Shown here one piece after another: positions 61,065-64,000 of a stretch of 64,000 nt of DNA; within the stretch, counting starts at the first letter, position 1; every line of letters starts with the position of its first letter. Where the stretch lies: the NCBI GenBank assembly GCA_963701375.1, contig CAVOZT010000001.1:310001-374000 (forward strand), written 5' to 3'. This DNA comes from CAVXTF01 sp963701375. Its GTDB lineage: Bacteria; Actinomycetota; Acidimicrobiia; Acidimicrobiales; CAVXTF01. The translations under genes and the position numbers were made by a program. The notes below the pieces were generated by a model. The model saw only the letters and a program-made list of their open reading frames with translations. It was not told where the DNA came from and did not search any database.

Positions 61065-64000
61065 GTGAGCTTGCGTTCGCTTCTGCCGCTACTTCGCGAC
61101 ACGACGGAGTTCGCGCGCGCTCTCGAATCGTCTGAGCCCGTCGTTGCGGTGCCCGACGTGGCCAGGTCTTATGCCCTGGCAGCGCTGGCGACGGCCGGAA
61201 CCCGTACGCCGATAGTGGTCTTGACACCGACGGCAACGGACGCCGAGCACCTCTGGCACGACCTGCGATCGCTTCTCGATCCCGGTACCGTCGAGCTGTT
61301 CCCGGCGTGGGACACCTTGCCGTTCGAGAGGGTGAGTCCCGAGGTCCAGACCATGGGCCAGCGTCTGAGGGTTCTCTGGCGATTGGGCGCTGTTTCCCGG
61401 CCGGGAACCGACGCAGCGGCGAATGGCGACCACCCTCCGCGACCCGATGGTCAATTTGCCCCCCCGGCTCCTGAGCCCCCGGCAATCGTGGTGGCGCCCG
61501 TACGCGCGGTCCTCCAGATCATGCCTGAGAGCCTGGAAGCGGCTCGACCGATCGGGATCTCGAAGGGTGCCCGGATCGACCAGGACGAGCTGGTCAGACG
61601 CCTCGTCGAGATGGGTTACCGGCGCGAGTACCAGGTCGAGCACGTGGGCGAGGTTGCGGTGCGGGGCGGGATCGTCGACGTGTTCCCGTCCACAACCGAA
61701 CTGCCGGTGAGGATCGACCTTTGGGGAGACGAGGTCGATCGGCTCACCGCCTTCGAACCAAGTGACCAGCGATCGGTGGACCCGATCGAGCAAGCAGTTG
61801 TGTTCGGTTGTCGGGAGCTCGTCCCGACCGAAGCGGTTCGAGCACGTGCCGAGCAGCTCGTCAAGAGCGAGCCGTGGGGCCGCGCCCAATGGGACCGCCT
61901 CGCTGACGGTCACTGGTTCGACGGGATGGAGTCGTGGCTCGCCTGGCTCGTGGATGACCCGGTCATCCTTCCCGACCTGCTGGGCGAAGGCGCTCAGGTC
62001 GTTCTCGTGGAGCCGCGCAGAGCACGGGACCGTGCTTCTGAGCTCGAGGGTGACGAGGCGGCCCTCGCTCAGGCGCTCGCCGAAACCTGGGGGGCCGTGT
62101 CACATGATCCGGTCACGACCGCCGGCTCCGATCAAGAGGTCGGCGCCCTGTCGTCGCCGTTTCCCCGCCTCCACGTGTCATTCGATCGCTTGTTCGGTCG
62201 AAGCCGAGCCCCAGTGACGAGCTTTGTGGCGGTCGCAGACGGCCCCGACACGCCGGAGATCGCGGCCCGCGGATGGCCACCGGCTCACGGGGACCGTGCC
62301 GCTCTGGCTCTCCAGCTCGGCAGGCTCGTTGCAGACGGCTTCAGCGTGACGATCTGCGTCGGTGCCGAAGGTGCGGCGGTCCGGATGGTCGACATGCTCT
62401 CCGAAGAGGGTCTCGAGTCGGTGTTCGAGCCAACCGAAGCCACCCTCGCGAGCCCCGGCGTGCACGTCGCGGTATCGCACCTAGACCAAGGATTCGTCGT
62501 ACCGGCGGCCAAGGTGGCCGTGCTGACGGAGCAGGACATGACGGGTCGGCGCCGCGCACATCGGGCTCCGAAGGCGCGAGCGCGTCCGACTGACGGGTTC
62601 TTCGACGATCTGGCAACGGGCGACTACGTAGTGCACCGCCAACACGGAGTCGCTCGGTACGGAGGCATGGTCACCCGCACCGCGAACGGCGCATCGCGCG
62701 ACTATCTGCTCCTCGAGTACAGGGGCGACGACAAGCTCTACATCCCCACAGAGCAGATCGACGTCCTGACTCCTTACACGGGGGGCGAGTCGCCTTCGCT
62801 CAACAAGCTGGGCGGATCCGACTGGCAGCGCACGAGGGCAAAGGCGCGCGCAGCGGTCCATCAGATAGCGCAAAACCTCGTAGAGCTCTACAAGCAAAGA
62901 CTCACTGTCGCCGGTCACGCGTTCAGCCCAGACACCCCCTGGCAGCGCGAGGTGGAGGACGCCTTCGGGTATGTAGAGACGCCGGACCAGTTGAAGGCGA
63001 TCCAAGAGGTCAAGCACGACATGGAATCGCCGACCCCGATGGATCGGCTCGTATGCGGGGACGTCGGTTTCGGAAAGACCGAGGTTGCTGTCCGGGCCGC
63101 ATTCAAGGCGGTTCAGGACGGCAAGCAGGTCGCGGTGCTGGTTCCTACGACGCTTCTGGCCCAGCAGCACGCGCAGACATTTGCCGACCGGTACAGCTCC
63201 ATGCCGGTACGTGTCGCAATGCTCTCGCGATTCCTCACTCCTGGTCAGGCGAAAGAGGTTCTCGCTGGGCTCGCCGACGGTTCGGTCGACGTGGTCATCG
63301 GCACGCACCGGTTGTTGGTCCCGGGTGTCAAGTTCAAGGACCTCGGGCTACTCGTCGTGGACGAGGAGCAACGGTTCGGCGTCTCGCACAAAGAGGCGGT
63401 GAAGGCGCTCGCCAAAGGTGTGGACGTGCTCACCCTCACCGCCAACCCGATTCCGAGGACCTTGGAGATGGCCCTTACAGGAATACGAGACCTGTCGCTC
63501 ATGAGCACTCCACCGATGGCACGCCAGCCGATCCTCACCTACGTCGGTGAGTTCGAAGAGGCGGCAGTCGTAGAAGCGATCCGGCGTGAGCTCCTGCGTG
63601 AAGGTCAGGTCTTCTACGTCCACAACTGGGTGCAGAACATCGAAGCGGTGGCCGCTCGCCTGCGTCAGCTCGTTCCCGAAGCGCGCGTAGCGGTCGCGCA
63701 CGGTCAGATGGATGAGGGCACGCTCGAGCAGGTGGTCGTCGACTTCTGGGAGAGGCGCTACGACGTCCTCGTCTGCACGACGATCATCGAGTCGGGAATC
63801 GACATGCCCACTGTCAACACCCTCGTGGTCGACCGTTCCGACCGACTGGGCCTCGGTCAGCTCCATCAACTTCGCGGCCGCGTGGGTCGCGCCGGACAGC
63901 GCGGCGTACGCGTACCTGCTGCATCCCCGCGACAAGGTCCTCACCGAGGCCGCGTACGAAAGGCTCCGGACGATCGGCGAGCACACCGAGCTCGGGAGCG
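61065..64000 (+). CDS. mfd: Transcription-repair coupling factor (partial at window end), apparent frameshift near 63902
   Basis: Mfd removes RNA polymerase stalled at DNA lesions and recruits UvrA. My translation from GTG at 61065 shows the UvrB-homology region (ELFPAWDTLPFERVSPEVQTMGQRLRVLW; VRGGIVDVFPSTTELPVRIDLWGDEVDRL), the polymerase-interacting domain (GDYVVHRQHGVARYGG; DYLLLEYRGDDKLYIPTEQIDVL), Walker A GDVGFGKTEVA, DEEQRFGV, and helicase motifs through LHQLRGRVGRAGQR. One extra G near 63902 breaks the frame; with it removed AYAYLLHPRDKVLTEAAYERLRTIGEHTELGS follows. The C-terminal domain lies outside the window. NPIPRTL replaces the usual TPIPRTL. Confidence 0.95.
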   Translation, partial: MSLRSLLPLLRDTTEFARALESSEPVVAVPDVARSYALAALATAGTRTPIVVLTPTATDAEHLWHDLRSLLDPGTVELFPAWDTLPFERVSPEVQTMGQRLRVLWRLGAVSRPGTDAAANGDHPPRPDGQFAPPAPEPPAIVVAPVRAVLQIMPESLEAARPIGISKGARIDQDELVRRLVEMGYRREYQVEHVGEVAVRGGIVDVFPSTTELPVRIDLWGDEVDRLTAFEPSDQRSVDPIEQAVVFGCRELVPTEAVRARAEQLVKSEPWGRAQWDRLADGHWFDGMESWLAWLVDDPVILPDLLGEGAQVVLVEPRRARDRASELEGDEAALAQALAETWGAVSHDPVTTAGSDQEVGALSSPFPRLHVSFDRLFGRSRAPVTSFVAVADGPDTPEIAARGWPPAHGDRAALALQLGRLVADGFSVTICVGAEGAAVRMVDMLSEEGLESVFEPTEATLASPGVHVAVSHLDQGFVVPAAKVAVLTEQDMTGRRRAHRAPKARARPTDGFFDDLATGDYVVHRQHGVARYGGMVTRTANGASRDYLLLEYRGDDKLYIPTEQIDVLTPYTGGESPSLNKLGGSDWQRTRAKARAAVHQIAQNLVELYKQRLTVAGHAFSPDTPWQREVEDAFGYVETPDQLKAIQEVKHDMESPTPMDRLVCGDVGFGKTEVAVRAAFKAVQDGKQVAVLVPTTLLAQQHAQTFADRYSSMPVRVAMLSRFLTPGQAKEVLAGLADGSVDVVIGTHRLLVPGVKFKDLGLLVVDEEQRFGVSHKEAVKALAKGVDVLTLTANPIPRTLEMALTGIRDLSLMSTPPMARQPILTYVGEFEEAAVVEAIRRELLREGQVFYVHNWVQNIEAVAARLRQLVPEARVAVAHGQMDEGTLEQVVVDFWERRYDVLVCTTIIESGIDMPTVNTLVVDRSDRLGLGQLHQLRGRVGRAGQRGVRVPAASPRQGPHRGRVRKAPDDRRAHRARE

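Noticed and set aside
1..64000. Defence islands, CRISPR arrays, prophage or insertion sequences
   Set aside because: Looked for evenly spaced repeats, transposase DDE-type or integrase-like proteins and terminal inverted repeats; none were seen.

Overview
The window is high-GC, gene-dense bacterial chromosome. GTG and TTG starts are common and many adjacent genes overlap by 1 to 8 bases. A PspA/PspAA pair, an LLM-class (F420-type) oxidoreductase, menaquinone-type MenG, a short GlmU and the order glmU-prs-rplY-pth-(insert)-mfd point to an actinobacterium. An uncultured or little-studied Acidimicrobiia-like lineage is my best guess, by inference only. No rRNA, tRNA, CRISPR array, transposase or phage gene was recognised.

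Layout. 1-2.5 kb: tyrosine catabolism (fahA end, hpd) with a divergent Lrp-type regulator. 2.6-7.9 kb: ABC-F ATPase, a frameshifted methyltransferase and small conserved genes. 8.0-11.6 kb: a menaquinone-flavoured group (geranylgeranyl-reductase-like flavoprotein, MenG, UbiA-like membrane protein) and a nitrobindin-like beta-barrel. 11.8-13.6 kb: secreted beta-helix protein and a SRPBCC protein. 13.6-23.6 kb: an amine/amino-acid use cluster (Tat-exported binding lipoprotein, DAO-family oxidase, class III aminotransferase, Lrp regulator, aldehyde dehydrogenase, APC permease, thioesterase, alanine dehydrogenase). 23.8-30.9 kb: GT87-like membrane protein, sarcosine-oxidase-like enzyme, a Psp membrane-stress operon, GNAT and an acyl-CoA synthetase. 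31.1-32.9 kb: a lipoprotein, ECF sigma and anti-sigma operon. 33.1-37.5 kb: a HAD phosphatase fused to SH3-like domains, then a PRC/MgtE_N/CBS protein paired with an Nramp-like metal transporter. 37.9-46.4 kb: YbaK, glutathione peroxidase, UbiB-like kinase, YjbQ and a three-gene acyl-CoA dehydrogenase/carboxylase operon. 46.4-50.9 kb: housekeeping run glmU, prs, panE, rplY, pth. 51-61 kb: a surface-glycan region (triple-module glycosyltransferase, coiled-coil methyltransferase, FkbM methyltransferase, DUF2079 protein, glycosyltransferase) lying between pth and mfd. 61.1-64 kb: mfd, cut by the window end.

The strongest cross-cutting observation is technical. At least eleven apparent single-base frameshifts interrupt otherwise well-conserved genes (positions near 4292, 23570, 23591, 30325, 31608, 31797, 36995, 43862, 47829, 57285 and 63902). 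They include near-essential prs and mfd. Several lie in short homopolymers and most look like one extra base. This is best read as indel error in the assembly, so these genes are annotated here as single reconstructed CDSs. No wholly new defence or mobile system was found. The most unusual biology is the HAD-SH3 fusion, the metal-transporter pair with a structured leader, and the three-glycosyltransferase polypeptide.
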